Source: Stramonita haemastoma
Lineage: Eukaryota > Mollusca > Gastropoda > Neogastropoda > Muricidae
NCBI GenBank assembly: GCA_030674155.1
Contig: CM060320.1
Span: forward strand, 7,941,020 to 7,981,019
Direction: 5' to 3'
DNA length: 40,000 nt
Positions 10,365 through 20,289 of the stretch are shown here, piece after piece. Numbering within the stretch: position 1 is the stretch's first letter; each line of letters opens with the position of its first letter. The notes beneath the pieces are model-generated. The model made no database searches, was not told where the DNA came from, and worked only from the letters and a program-made list of their open reading frames with translations. A program made the translations under genes and the position numbers.

Positions 10365-10605
10365 GCGTGTGCGTGCGCGAGTGTGAGTGTGAGTGTGAGT
10401 GTGAGTGTGTGTGAGCGGGAAAACAAGCAAAGCATAAAACAGAAAAGACCACACTTAAAAAAGACCGATAAAAACCCTTTAAACACAAAAAGCTACATAA
10501 AAACATCTCTATATTCAAATGGTAAGAATACAATTTCAATCCAACGTAAGAACCAAACAATCCTCTCCAGTATTAAGTCTAGGATAGTATAATTATGTGA
10601 AGGTG
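10326..10605. repeat. Dispersed repeat R2, copy 1 (GT start)
   Basis: Begins with GT repeats and GTGAGT repeats. Then GGGAAAACAAGCAAAG, CATAAAA, TTAAACACAAAAAG, AATACAATTTCAAT, GAACC.AA.CATTCCT-type and AGTCTAGGATAGTAT. The same order is at 11881-12150. It is followed by a GGAAA-rich run. Confidence 0.8.
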
Positions 10606-10935
10606 GAGGATGGAAAGGAAAGGAAAGGAAAGGGAAGGGGAGAGAGAACTCGAACTCGAATTTTTTAATGAGGGTAATTGGATAAGCCAGAGGCTTCATT
10701 ACACCAGGCCTTCATGGGGACCAAAAAAAAAGAATTAATAAAGAAATGAATGTAAGATACCAAGCAACTCAATCATTCATATTGCCATTCAATAATTGAT
10801 AAATCAGGAAATCCATGAAAAACATAACTAAGGGAACCAATCAAACGAATAAACAAGACCAATCAAACACGAACAACTACCCTCCCCAACCCCCCCTCTC
10901 GTAAACAAACAATTTTCCCGCAAAGTCAAGATCAG

Positions 10936-10936
<1 letters not shown>
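10606..10936. other. Unassigned spacer
   Basis: GGAAA run at 10612-10640, then AT-rich DNA. No gene. Confidence 0.5.

Positions 10937-11009
<73 letters not shown>
10937..11009. repeat. (CA)n microsatellite
   Basis: Pure CA run, about 36 units, then CACACATACACGCGCAC. Confidence 0.98.
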
Positions 11010-11010
<1 letters not shown>

Positions 11011-11347
11011 ACACATACACGCGCACACGCACAAACAAATCATCCTAAATACATATCCATACATATGCACATTCTCTTCTATACAATGTGATATGCTCAT
11101 ATCATAATCATCAGAATACACATTCCATGGCGTATACATTCCAAGGCTTATCATTATTACTGACATATCTTCATACAGACGCAAATTAATAGCTGGACAA
11201 TACAAATTCTACAAAATCGTATGAGCTGGATTCAACGACCAGGACAAAAAAATGGCCCAACCTCAAACACAAAGTCATAGATAGGCAAAACCACGAACAC
11301 ACGACTGTTTACAAAAGTCCTACCTAATATTATCTCCCAAAAATCCC

Positions 11348-11350
<3 letters not shown>
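11010..11350. other. Unassigned AT-rich spacer
   Basis: No repeat or gene recognised. Confidence 0.5.
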
Positions 11351-11437
<87 letters not shown>

Positions 11438-11510
11438 GAGAGAGAGTGAGAGAGAGACAGAGACAGAGATAGAGAGAGAGACAGACAGACAGACAGAGAG
11501 AGAGAGAGAG
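11351..11510. repeat. (GA)n with CAGA interruptions
   Basis: Pure GA to 11434, then GTGAGAG and CAGACAGA variants, then GA again. Confidence 0.97.
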
Positions 11511-11878
11511 CATCTTCAAATTAGATCGTCATCAAAACAAACCAGTCAAAGTATTTCAAAACACCCACAAAACACTTCTGTAAACAATAATTATCATAAA
11601 TGAAACCTATAAGCTCACAATGTACCCAAGCCTAACAATGAAAAGAAAACCCCGAAAAGCAAAACAGCAAACAAAAGAGCAAGATTGTGTATAAGAAATA
11701 TCAAATAGAAGCAAAACAATAAGGTTATAAATACAAACCAGTTTTAAATCAAACTCAATACATTAAAAGATCATATCTATACTAATGAAGATGAGAAAAT
11801 TGCAAATATTTAGAACGAAGATACATAAGGCATTACAAATCTATAAGACAAAACATTCATATGAAAAATAATACATTC

Positions 11879-11880
<2 letters not shown>
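11511..11880. other. Unassigned A-rich spacer
   Basis: A-rich unique sequence with no reading frame of interest. Confidence 0.5.
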
Positions 11881-11947
<67 letters not shown>

Positions 11948-12150
11948 GGGAAAACAAGCAAAGAAGGCATAAAAGGAAAAAAACACGCACATACATAAAA
12001 AACAAACATAAAAAACCTTAAACACAAAAAAGTAAAATTCGTATCTCTAGATCTATATAAAACAGTAAAATACAATTTCAATTCAAATTTCAATGAGAAC
12101 CGAAACATTCCTATTCAATAATAAGACTAGGATAGCATATGTGGAATTGG
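11881..12150. repeat. Dispersed repeat R2, copy 2 (GT start)
   Basis: Starts with a GT run at 11881-11944, then GGGGAAAACAAGCAAAG, GGCATAAAA, CCTTAAACACAAAAA, AATACAATTTCAATTC, GAACCGAAACATTCCTATT and AGACTAGGATAGCAT. Same orientation as the copy at 10326, 1.55 kb away, with small indels. Confidence 0.8.
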
Positions 12151-12181
12151 GAAAAAAAGAAAGAAAAAAAAGAACAATTAA

Positions 12182-12362
12182 GGTGTGATGTGCAGTAAAG
12201 ATGTAGAAGTGTATTGCAGTGTGGTATGCAATAAAGATGTAGAAGTGTATTGCAGTGTGGTATGCAGTAAAGATGTAGAAGTGTATTGCAGTGTGGTATG
12301 TCGTAAAGATGAAGTGTATTGCAGTGTGGTATGCAGTAAAGATGTAGAAGTGTATTGCAGTG
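12182..12362. repeat. 36-bp minisatellite, five copies
   Basis: The unit starts GTGTGGTATGCAGTAAAGAT and ends TGTATTGCA. Copies are about 95 percent alike. The fourth is 33 bp, missing three bases, so every unit keeps the same frame. The plus frame reads a 12-residue repeat around KDVEVYCSVVC in an 82-codon open frame that starts at 12185. Because the unit is a multiple of three, the open frame may be incidental. Confidence 0.92.
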
Positions 12363-12560
12363 AAGAAAAAAAAACGAGTAGTACGTCAAAAAGCAATAAT
12401 GAAGAAATCAAAACAAAAAATCTTCGAACATAAGATGTCAAAACATTCGACTGGCAAAAAAACGATTAAAAAAAATCCAAAAGCTTTAACATCCACTTCT
12501 AAGTGATATTGGACGATAAATAAATGTTTTGTTTTGATAAAAAAACACCTCCAAAACACG

Positions 12561-12578
12561 CCCCCCCCCCCCCCCCCC
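12561..12578. repeat. Poly-C run of 18
   Basis: C homopolymer. It sits in otherwise A-rich DNA. Confidence 0.9.
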
Positions 12579-13080
12579 TCCCAAAAAAAGGCAGGGCTTA
12601 AAATACAAGACTAGCCGTTTACCAGCATTTCTTGCTGAACTGCAAGTTTCGCATCTACTTAGATCTAAAGCACAAAAAATACCCACAAAACAAAACAAAA
12701 AAAACATTCATACAGCCAAGTGTGTCAGGCATTTGCTTGTAGACAGTTTATAACAAACTACAAAAAATTCACACATATGCTAAGCCATTTGCTTGTATTA
12801 CACAACCAAGGTTTCATCAAAGCATAAAAACAAAAAAAAGGCTGAACAAAACAAAACCACCTATACTACACTGCGTTCTCCCATTGTTCTGTTAAGATAC
12901 ATTCAACAACATTTGCATTCTGGAATTTTATCCTACATTTCAAACGAAGTTGCAGAAAAGCACAAATGGACATTACATGTACAGTACAATGGTTGGACAA
13001 ATGCAAAAAAGACAAATCATGCAGCAGTGCGTGTGGATCAATATCAAATCTTTGAAATCTTGCCAATACAACCAGGTTTT
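12579..13080. other. Unassigned spacer
   Basis: A-rich. Two ATTTGCTTGTA words at 12731 and 12787 mark a possible small old duplication. No gene. Confidence 0.5.
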
Positions 13081-13097
13081 GGGGGGGGGGGGGGGGG
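13081..13097. repeat. Poly-G run of about 17
   Basis: G homopolymer in AT-rich context. G-quadruplex-prone. Confidence 0.9.
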
Positions 13098-13660
13098 ATT
13101 CAAACCTCTTTCCCAATTATTTCTTCTGTCACATTGTCCAATTGTTGTGCCTTAAATCACATTCTTGGGCAGCAAACTTACTTTTCCTCTATTTCTTTTC
13201 AGATTGAACAAAACCATGAAAAACAAAACGAATAATGGCTGTGATGGAGTACATTTGTGCTAGCAATGGAAATCAATAACTGCTGGGAGAGATGCGATAG
13301 GGTAGTCTACTGATGGTCTGGGGGTCCTATGACCTGGGTAATGGCCATGTCCCTAACCTATAGCAAAGCAAGGGCAAGCATAGGGTGGGATAACCTGACA
13401 ACTTTCACCTACACATTTTAAAATAAAAAGTAAAACGTGTTTTCACATGCCAGATTTTCTGAAATTACAAAAGGGGGAATAACTTTTTGTAAAACAAATA
13501 AAATTTAAGATGTACAATGATTAGAAAAAAAATCTGTAATTGTTGTTCTTCATGTAATATTCTAATACTACTATTGCTTCTGAAAATTATAGCTATTTGC
13601 TTTACTGTCCATAATACAGCTACAAAACCAGCAGCTCAAACAAATTCTTTAAACATACAA
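13098..13660. other. Unassigned spacer
   Basis: No reading frame, splice-bounded exon or repeat recognised. Confidence 0.5.
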
Positions 13661-13662
13661 CA

Positions 13663-13721
13663 CACATCTTAACATTCAACACACATCTTAACATTCAACA
13701 CACATCTTAACATTCATTCTA
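13663..13721. repeat. 19-bp tandem repeat, three copies
   Basis: Three almost identical copies of an ACACATCTTAACATTCAAC unit. Confidence 0.95.
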
Positions 13722-13853
13722 TTTCAGAAACTGCTATTTTCATATAACAGCCCATGTAAAAAACAAAAACAAAAAAACCCCTTAAAGATAGTAACTTACT
13801 TTATAACAGACACTAGTGATGACTAGAAGATCATTTACCCGCAGTACAACTCA

Positions 13854-13854
<1 letters not shown>

Positions 13855-13926
<72 letters not shown>
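13855..13926. repeat. (CA)n microsatellite
   Basis: Pure CA run. A partial SINE-B tail follows 70 bases later. Confidence 0.98.
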
Positions 13927-13927
<1 letters not shown>

Positions 13928-13994
13928 ACTTTCACTCACTAACATCACTTTTATGTGAACAGATGTAAAATTGAAGACCAAAACACACACACAC

Positions 13995-14095
13995 GACACG
14001 ATTCACAAAACCTGCATACACACGGGGACTGGATGTAAAAAAGCACACGAGTGCTTATTCCATTATACTCGATAAAGAAAATATAGATAAAAACA
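13995..14095 (+). repeat. SINE-B 3' end fragment
   Basis: Matches the last part of SINE-B: CTGCATACACACGGGGACTG, GATGTAAAAAAGCACACGAG, TGCTTATTCCATTATACTCG. Head and mid-tail missing (5'-truncated). Confidence 0.8.
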
Positions 14096-14630
14096 AAAAA
14101 GACACTCGCTCACTCCCTCCCTCCTAGTGCCCTGTACATACTTGCTATCCACCCCCACCCCCCCCCCTCATTGATCTCTCTTCTGTAATGAATCCTCACT
14201 CAGTACCTGGACTCAATAGCTATTAAATAATATTTCCGCGAACCCTGCCTCTATTTTTGAATGCACACTTTTCACCCACTTCATCTTCCAAATGATTATG
14301 ATGTCTGAGACCAGTACCTAACTTTTGTTTTTAAATGAACTTTTCTTTTTTCTAAATGCTCCTGTCCCCACTCACCCCAGAACCTGGTCAAAAAGTGTGA
14401 CTGTCTTCCCTCTACTCCCATCCTCAGTCACTCGACCTCTTTTCCCATCTCTATAGTCCAGAAAATTTTAACGCATCCCCATTTCTTGCAATCTCTTCTC
14501 TAAAATTCAAGTACGGCTCCTCCTACCAGCGCCAAAACAAACGTTTACTCGTTTTGTTAACATTTTCCTTTTTTTTCCGCCGAAAGAAACCTACTGTAGT
14601 CGCGTGTCAGCATATACAATTTATCTGCCT
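14096..14630. other. C-rich unassigned spacer
   Basis: Pyrimidine-rich with CCCCACCCCCCCCCTC near 14152. No gene or repeat recognised. Confidence 0.5.
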
Positions 14631-14631
14631 G

Positions 14632-14776
14632 TCTGTGTCCATATCAGGGGCCAGAGGTTAGAGTTGAGGTTAGAGTTGAGGTTAGTGTTAGTGTTAAAAA
14701 AAAAACCCCAGTTAATAGCGGGTATGGGTTGACCGTCACCTGGTCGGTCTCAATGTTAGAATGAATATGGACACAG
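14632..14776. mobile_element. MITE-like element M1, copy 1
   Basis: Ends are a 12-bp inverted pair: CTGTGTCCATAT near 14632 and ATATGGACACAG near 14766. Just inside the left end is CAGGGGCCAGAGGTTAG. The interior has repeated GTTAGAGTTGAG and GTTAGTGTTAGTGTTA words. The element at 21418-21552 has the same plan. No transposase is present, so if mobile it would be non-autonomous. A target-site duplication is not evident. Confidence 0.55.
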
Positions 14777-14871
14777 CAGGAAGACAAATCATATGTAGCT
14801 ACAAACACAAAGGTACGTATCTCGCAATAGTACCAAGCTTTTACATCAGAACCACTAGTCCTATCAAAGCT

Positions 14872-15100
14872 AAGACTGTACCAGACGATAAACCGAGGTC
14901 GTGTACGAACGTACGCAGAACATCTTGCTCACACGTTACAAAACCGCTTCCGCTTTTCGGAAGAGAAAGTCACTGTGTGCCGGTGGGAACGGATAACAAA
15001 ATCTATAAAACTGCATACACACGGTATCTGGATGTAAAACAAAAACACACGAGTGCTTATTGCATTAACCTCGAAATAAAAAAACAAATAAAATAAGATA
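14872..15100 (+). repeat. SINE-B, head-less copy
   Basis: Starts in the GACGATAAACCGAGG block, then CGTACGCAGAACATCTTGCT, GTGTGCCGGTGGGAACGGAT, ATAAAACTGCATACACACGG, GTGCTTATTGCATTAACCTC and an A-rich AAATAAAATAA end. No box B upstream. Confidence 0.82.
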
Positions 15101-15340
15101 CTGGACTACGGTGTCTGCAAATTTCTATGTTTGGATAAATCGGTTCAAGCTCTTAGGATAATTTGAACAAGATGTCGCCATTTTAAAAGGTGCCCAAAAT
15201 AAACCCTGTAAGTAAACTTCTAGGCAAGAATCTTTTTTCCTGAACTTTAAAAAACACATTTGTACCTCTCCTAAACACCCCTTTGCCTTCCCTGCTTCTC
15301 TTTTTAACTAGCCTGATCTCCCCACAACTGACCCCTTTTA
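15101..15340. other. Unassigned spacer
   Basis: Nothing recognised. Confidence 0.5.
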
Positions 15341-15457
15341 CACACACACACACACACTCGCACAAAAAAACACCTACCACAATACACCACCTTCGCTCAC
15401 ACTTACATACACCCCCCAACACACACACACACACACACCCAACAACAACTCCCTCAC

Positions 15458-15515
<58 letters not shown>

Positions 15516-15520
15516 ACAGA
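15341..15520. repeat. CA-rich compound microsatellite
   Basis: CA runs at 15342-15356, 15420-15437 and 15461-15520, separated by ACC/AAC-rich sequence. Confidence 0.93.
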
Positions 15521-16005
15521 GAAAATATACAAATTAAAGTTTTGTGAACATGACCGTCATTAAAAAAATCTTTAAAAAGTGTGCCCTTTTTCCAGTTTTG
15601 GCTACTAACACTATGCTATCCAATACCTGCACAGTTTATGAAACATTTTCCAACAACTAAACTTTTCCCTTAAGCCCCCCAGAAAGAGCATTGCTAGTTA
15701 TGCATGCTCTGAGGGTCACAAAACTTTTCTTATTTGGTCCAATCATGGAAAAATAAAACAAAGAATTACAGCAAGTTCATATCAGGACAAGAGCGTTTTG
15801 GGCAATGCATTAAAATCGGATTCATTCGAAAGAAAGACTAAAAAAAAAAAAAAAAACTTCTTAGAAAAAATTGCAAAAGGTGTCCAAGTATGGGACAGGA
15901 GTTTTGGTTTTTAAAAAATCCAATTTCATTAAAACAGGGAAAAAAACAGAACTAAAACACATTTTTTTTAAATACAAGTTTCCAATCTTAATGCCAATAA
16001 AAGTG
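15521..16005. other. Unassigned spacer
   Basis: AT-rich, with two A runs (15839-15857, 15968). No gene. Confidence 0.5.
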
Positions 16006-16007
16006 CC

Positions 16008-16325
16008 AGCTACACTGGCGCAGTGGTTAACGCTTTGGATTTCGGACTAGAAGGTCTCGGGTTTGAATCCCATAAGTCATGGGGATTTTTCGGGCTCTGG
16101 CCAGCTCCTACCCAGAGTGAGTGTGCTGTGGGCTTAGTGGAGAGACTGGGACCACACAGTCGAGCTTCATCCACTTTACCGACGCAAATTCGAGAGTGTG
16201 GACTTCCGACCCTGAGGATGAGACATAACGAATCTGGCTATGGCTGTGGCGGGGAGATTGAAATAAGCGGTGTGGGAACAGCAGGACAGGGACGTCACAG
16301 AAGATGAGGCGGCAAAAAAAAATTC
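16008..16325 (+). repeat. SINE-A, full length
   Basis: Head: CACTGGCGCAGTGGTTAACG (box A type) and GGGTTTGAATCCCATAAG (box B) near 16059. Body: GGCTCTGGCCAGCTCCTACC, CCCTGAGGATGAGACATAAC, GAATCTGGCTATGGCTGTGG. Tail: GGGACGTCACAGAAGATGAG, GCGGC and an A run. This is the cleanest SINE-A in the window. Its 95-codon plus-strand open frame is a by-product. Confidence 0.88.
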
Positions 16326-17110
16326 AATGAAAAATAATTTCATGACTAAGTACTTGCTTAAGCAACTATTGCATGTTTTAAAAACAAACTACATTCCGAT
16401 TAATTTATTTTCCAAAAAGTCAACAGAACTATGAGGAATTGAGTTTTCAAGCAACTATTTGATCAGATTCATGCCAAAAACAAAAGTATCCAAAACACTT
16501 ACAAGATGTTCTCTATCCAACAGACATAGAGGTGAAAAATACATGAGTTTGTTTTGTTAATGTTTGATTTTTATATTCATTCACTTCAAAGTCGAAATGA
16601 ACATTCAACTGTGTAACATATACTAAGTCATTCAAATGTCAAATACTAAAACTTATCACAGTTATTTTTAAATAAGTAGGAAGTATATGAAATGGTAGCC
16701 ATAGTTGTTTATTTCATAAAAAAAAAGTACCCATTGAAAATAGATTTCAATCTGCCAGATATTTCCACATCAAAACATGTATTCTACAAATTCATTTTTT
16801 ATGACTGTTGTACATATGTGCCTTTTTTACATGCAGATTATAAATCAGGGAACTTTTTCGCTTTCATCCTTGGTTAGCGTTTTGTGTAAATTCCTTTAAA
16901 ATTTTGACATTTTTCCTATTTTTTATCAATTCGTTTTTGGATTCTTCTTTTTAATCGTTTCTTTACAACACTATTCCCCAACCCACTTATTCTCCTCTAG
17001 CTCTTAATGAAACATTGACAGCAAACTATAAAATAAAACGGTTTTCCCGATAATTATTCAATTGGCTAGAGAAATAACTGCCCTAATGTGAGATGCACGC
17101 AAAAGATTTA
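16326..17110. other. AT-rich spacer downstream of the candidate minus-strand gene
   Basis: No gene. A minus-strand AATAAA (plus TTTATT at 16709-16714) lies about 740 bases past the possible stop at 17453. It could be a polyadenylation signal, but such hexamers are common in AT-rich DNA. Confidence 0.4.
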
Positions 17111-17112
17111 TA

Positions 17113-17190
17113 AAAATGAATACATTATTTTGTAAAGAAAAATGAATACATTATTTTGTATAGAAAAATTATATTTTGTATAGAAAAAGG
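17113..17190. repeat. 26-bp AT-rich tandem repeat, about three copies
   Basis: The unit AAAAATGAATACATTATTTT plus GTA.AG repeats at 26-base spacing and then decays (AAAAATTATATTTTGTATAG). Confidence 0.8.
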
Positions 17191-17452
17191 AATATATTTA
17201 GTATTTAAAAAAAGAATTATATTATTTTGTCTGGAGTACTCGTCACTCTTGCTTCTGGCCAATCCATACTGCAGAAAGTGTGACATGTAACTACATTTGT
17301 TGGATTTTTCATTACTGTGTATACATACCATTTCTTATGAATTCTGCGCATCGTATAGCATGTTTTTCCTTTTTCACAAACATCACTGTGAGAAAAATTT
17401 GTGTGAGAACAAAGGTGTGATGTGAAATGTCCCTAATAACTGGAGATGTAGG

Positions 17453-17566
17453 TTACTGTGTTGTTGTCTCCCTTGGTGTTGTCCCCCCTGAGTGAAGTAT
17501 TCTCCTCCTTGACTGGCGTCCTGGATAGATGTCCTTGGAATTCTTGTTTGGAGTGTCGTGTAACAT
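17453..17566 (-). CDS. Candidate terminal exon of a minus-strand spliced gene
   Basis: Read on the minus strand, a strong acceptor (pyrimidine tract ending TTTTTCTTTTTCAG, plus 17567-17580) opens an exon at 17566. In phase 0 it encodes 37 hydrophilic residues starting MLHDTPNKNSKDIYPGR and stops with TAA at 17453. A phase-1 reading also stays open and ends NTVTYISSY with TAG. Phase 0 is the one that joins the candidate exon at 19005-19078. No domain is recognised. The coding claim rests on splice signal and phase only. Confidence 0.3.
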   Translation of the reverse strand: MLHDTPNKNSKDIYPGRQSRRRILHSGGTTPRETTTQ

Positions 17567-18780
17567 CTGAAAAAGAAAAACAAAATCAATTATCTTATTT
17601 CCTTAAAAATGGGAGGAGAAGGGACTGGGAGGAGAAAGTAAGAGGATGGAAAGATAAGGGTTCAGAGTGTCATAGAAAGAGGAAAATTCTCATCCCAGTA
17701 AAGCAGGAATTTAAAGTCGTGTGCGTGTGTGTGTGTCTATGTGTGTTGTGCGTTTTGTTGTTGTGTTTGGTGTTTGTGTGTTGTTTGGTGTGTGTGTGCG
17801 TGTGTGTGTGTGTGTGTGTGCGCATCTAAAAATATCACTACCCGGAAATAGCTTTTTTTAAATCAAGGAAATTAAATTCTATTATAGACCTAAAACTATT
17901 TTAAACTGATATCTAAGTTAGAAAATGTGGAGGAGTTCTTTAGAACCGAGTGCACGCTCCTGTTTAAACATGACTTTTTTTTATTTTTTTTTAGATAACT
18001 TCATCTTTTATACTTTACATAGCAAGTATGTTTTATTAGCAAATATGGCTACCTTTCCAAATACACCGTTATCTCCCTTGCTTAATTTTGCATTAATAGT
18101 TAAAAGGCACAAAATTAATACTATTCATTTGCACCGACTTGTATAGCAAAATAGCAAGACTGCTGAACTCGGAACCACTACGCCTAAATTACAAATCTAG
18201 AAACTGATCTTGTCATGTGCAGTAATGTCATTTCCTCTGCAATGAAATATTTTAAAATTCAAATAGCACAGATAAGACTATATCAAGGGCTTAACTTAAG
18301 CCTAGTTGAAACTGAACGCATGCAACATTCTTCTTGAATTTGAGAACCAACTTCTGCAAGGCACAGATATTGGGTTATAAGCCGAACCTTCTCTTCAACA
18401 TCTTGGCGATTGGTAGGCCTACTGGAAATCAGCATATTAGTTGCCTTAATATATTTCATTTATGTGGACTTTTCACATTTCGGAGAATGAACATTTTCTA
18501 GACACCAAATATCAGATTTTTTGCTTAAAACTATAAAGATGACAGCTGCAAGGATTTCATTGTATCACTTTGAAAAAGAAAAGAGCTGAAGAGTTGAAAT
18601 TGTTCTTCGGGTACCTCTGGCTTTGCCTTAAGTAAAATTAAAATTTAATCTTATAACTAAAAAAAAAACTCACATTTTTTTTGTCAATTACTCAAAATTC
18701 TGTTTATTTTAGTCGATGCTATTTCGTAACAAAATGGTTTCACGAAAATTCTTTAAAGAAAAATAGTCATAATGGTATTA
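17567..18780. other. Probable intron or intergenic DNA
   Basis: GT-rich microsatellite at 17725-17822; the rest is AT-rich and unassigned. If the minus-strand exon chain is real, this is its last intron. Confidence 0.45.
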
Positions 18781-19003
18781 TCTGATCTTTACAAAATGCT
18801 ATAAATCTACTGTAGCTCTTCAAAGATATCACACTTTTGATTTGTTTTCACTTTATTACTTTAATTACTACAATAATTTCATAATTATCTTATGATCTGA
18901 TCTTTTCGAAATGCTATAAATCTACAGTAACACTTTCAAAGGTATTTTCTATTTCTGATTAAAAAATTTTTTTTACTACTTTAATAACTACAATGATTTC
19001 ATA
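18781..19003. repeat. 115-bp tandem duplication beside a candidate splice donor
   Basis: TCTGATCTTTACAAAATGCT at 18781 recurs as TCTGATCTTTTCGAAATGCT at 18896. ATAAATCTAC.GTA, TTTATTACTTTAAT-type and ACTACAAT.ATTTCATA follow in the same order. The second copy ends exactly against the candidate exon at 19005-19078, so it would be intronic sequence duplicated next to the donor. Confidence 0.8.
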
Positions 19004-19004
19004 C

Positions 19005-19078
19005 CTTTCGACAGTCACACGACACTGCCACAGCAAACCCACAGTTCATGATGCTGCATTTGGTTTCAGTCCCAGCTC
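19005..19078 (-). CDS. Candidate internal exon, Cys-rich
   Basis: The minus-strand acceptor CTCCCTCTCTTTCAG (plus 19079-19093) and donor AAAG|GTATGA bound 74 bases. Two of three frames hit stops. The phase-1 frame is open and reads AGTETKCSIMNCGF then AVAVSCDCRK, with four Cys in 24 codons, and ends in phase 0, matching the exon at 17453-17566. Family not recognised. Confidence 0.32.
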
Positions 19079-19439
19079 CTGAAAGAGAGGGAGTCGTGAT
19101 CAGTAATATGAAATTTTCCGACTTTTTGGGATCGAAAGTTACATTTATCTGAGCATCTTACTTGAAAATGATTGAATGTAGGATTATTCTGTACATATTT
19201 ATCATAAATCAGTTTATTTATATCAGCAGAAATATTACAGTCATTTGATTTCCTCACTTGTAAAGATATTAGTTATAACCATTACTTTAACACAAACCTG
19301 TATTTTATCTTTGAACCTATTTTTTCGGTCAGGAAATGTGCACAAACTTTTTAATATAAAGTACACAAAATCTTTTATTATATTTATGTTATATTTCAAA
19401 TATGTTTGATTACCAATGATAGTGTTTTTCTTATTTGGT

Positions 19440-19528
19440 TACAATTGAGAAAGGCATTGAGATCGGGTGAGATATGTGGGAACAACACGACACGAAAGCC
19501 ATTGAGGCAGTAAAAAAAAAAAAAAAAA
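19440..19528 (+). repeat. SINE-A 3' tail fragment
   Basis: Diverged match to the end of SINE-A (compare 16250-16325): GAGAT.GGGTGAGATATGTGGGAACA, GACACGAAAGCCATTGAGGC, AG then an A run of 16. Confidence 0.65.
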
Positions 19529-19598
19529 CACCACAGAAATGGACAAAGAATGTAAGCACTAATATGCACACTTTACCTCTGTTTTTGAAAATGCATAC

Positions 19599-19655
19599 CA
19601 TGAGGGCGGTCATAACATGTCGTGTCAGTGGCTATTGATTCCAGTTCTTGGGCCC
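19599..19655 (-). CDS. Candidate internal exon upstream of the Cys-rich exon
   Basis: The minus-strand acceptor AATTTTAGTTTTCAG (plus 19656-19670) is strong. The phase-1 frame reads AQELESIATDTTCYDRPH. A donor G|GTATGC at 19598 leaves phase 1, which fits the exon at 19005-19078 and yields a continuous frame to the TAA at 17453. A second donor, G|GTAAAG at 19576, would extend the exon to 19577 but then runs into a stop in the next exon. In phase 0 the exon stops after seven codons. Confidence 0.3.
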
Positions 19656-19866
19656 CTGAAAACTAAAATTAATCAGTAAAACTGAAACACACCAGTGTTT
19701 TATGGCTCAGATTACAATAATTTTATTTATCATTTTGACAGTTTAAATTTACCAACTTTTTCATGAAACTTTTGTTTGATCAAGTTAGTTAAAATAACGT
19801 TTGACACGAGTCATTTTATAGTCTTAATCACATAATCGTTAACTTATTCTGATTAAATGCACTTAC

Positions 19867-19948
19867 TTCAGAATATCCGTTTCGTTTGTAAACAATTTTT
19901 TCGACACTATCATGATACGCTCCATTCCGAATATAGATGGTACTATAT
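19867..19948 (-). CDS. Candidate internal exon, 82 bases
   Basis: On the minus strand, GTTGCTGCAG precedes it and a consensus GTAAGT donor (plus 19861-19866) follows. One open frame (phase 2 in, phase 0 out) reads YSTIYIRNGAYHDSVEKIVY followed by KRNGYSE. Another (phase 1 in) is also open. It joins the candidate exon at 20103-20188 in phase, but its phase-0 exit gives an early stop in the exon at 19599-19655. So the order or use of these exons is not settled. Confidence 0.28.
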
Positions 19949-20102
19949 CTGCAGCAACCGAAACAGTTCTTCCCCAGGAAAATAACTTAAGTAGCTAAAC
20001 TTTTTTCCCATAAATACAAAATTACAGTTGATAATTAATAGCAGATTTCCGCGTATAATCAAAGTAGCTCCTCTGTGACTATACAGCCTACTATGTACTT
20101 AC

Positions 20103-20188
20103 ATAGTCAAGGACTTGATACAGCGTCTCCCCCAGACCACAGCCGCTCTTCTGGAGACTCCAGATGATCCACATGATGACCCACCAGA
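20103..20188 (-). CDS. Candidate internal exon with consensus donor
   Basis: Minus-strand GACTAT|GTAAGTAC is an excellent donor. With an acceptor at TCCTAG (plus 20189-20194) the exon reads SGGSSCGSSGVSRRAAVVWG and onward, leaving phase 2, which matches 19867-19948. A longer alternative from about 20290 is open in another frame and contains a hydrophobic VLVWWVIMWIIWSL that could be a short membrane segment, ending in phase 0. Both readings cannot be right. No family recognised. Confidence 0.27.
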
Positions 20189-20289
20189 CTAGGACCCGAG
20201 TGGAATCAAGGGTGGGAAGGAGCCTAAGGTCATTAATGCCTTTTAAATTTATGGGGTTGATGGAAGTCACATCCCTCATAACCGCTGTT

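Noticed and set aside
14640..14700. Interstitial telomere repeat
   Set aside because: GGTTAG words are degenerate and confined to the interior of the inverted-repeat element shared with 21418-21552; no (TTAGGG)n run exists.
16023..16307. 94-codon plus-strand frame
   Set aside because: Lies wholly within a SINE-A copy, which is non-coding.
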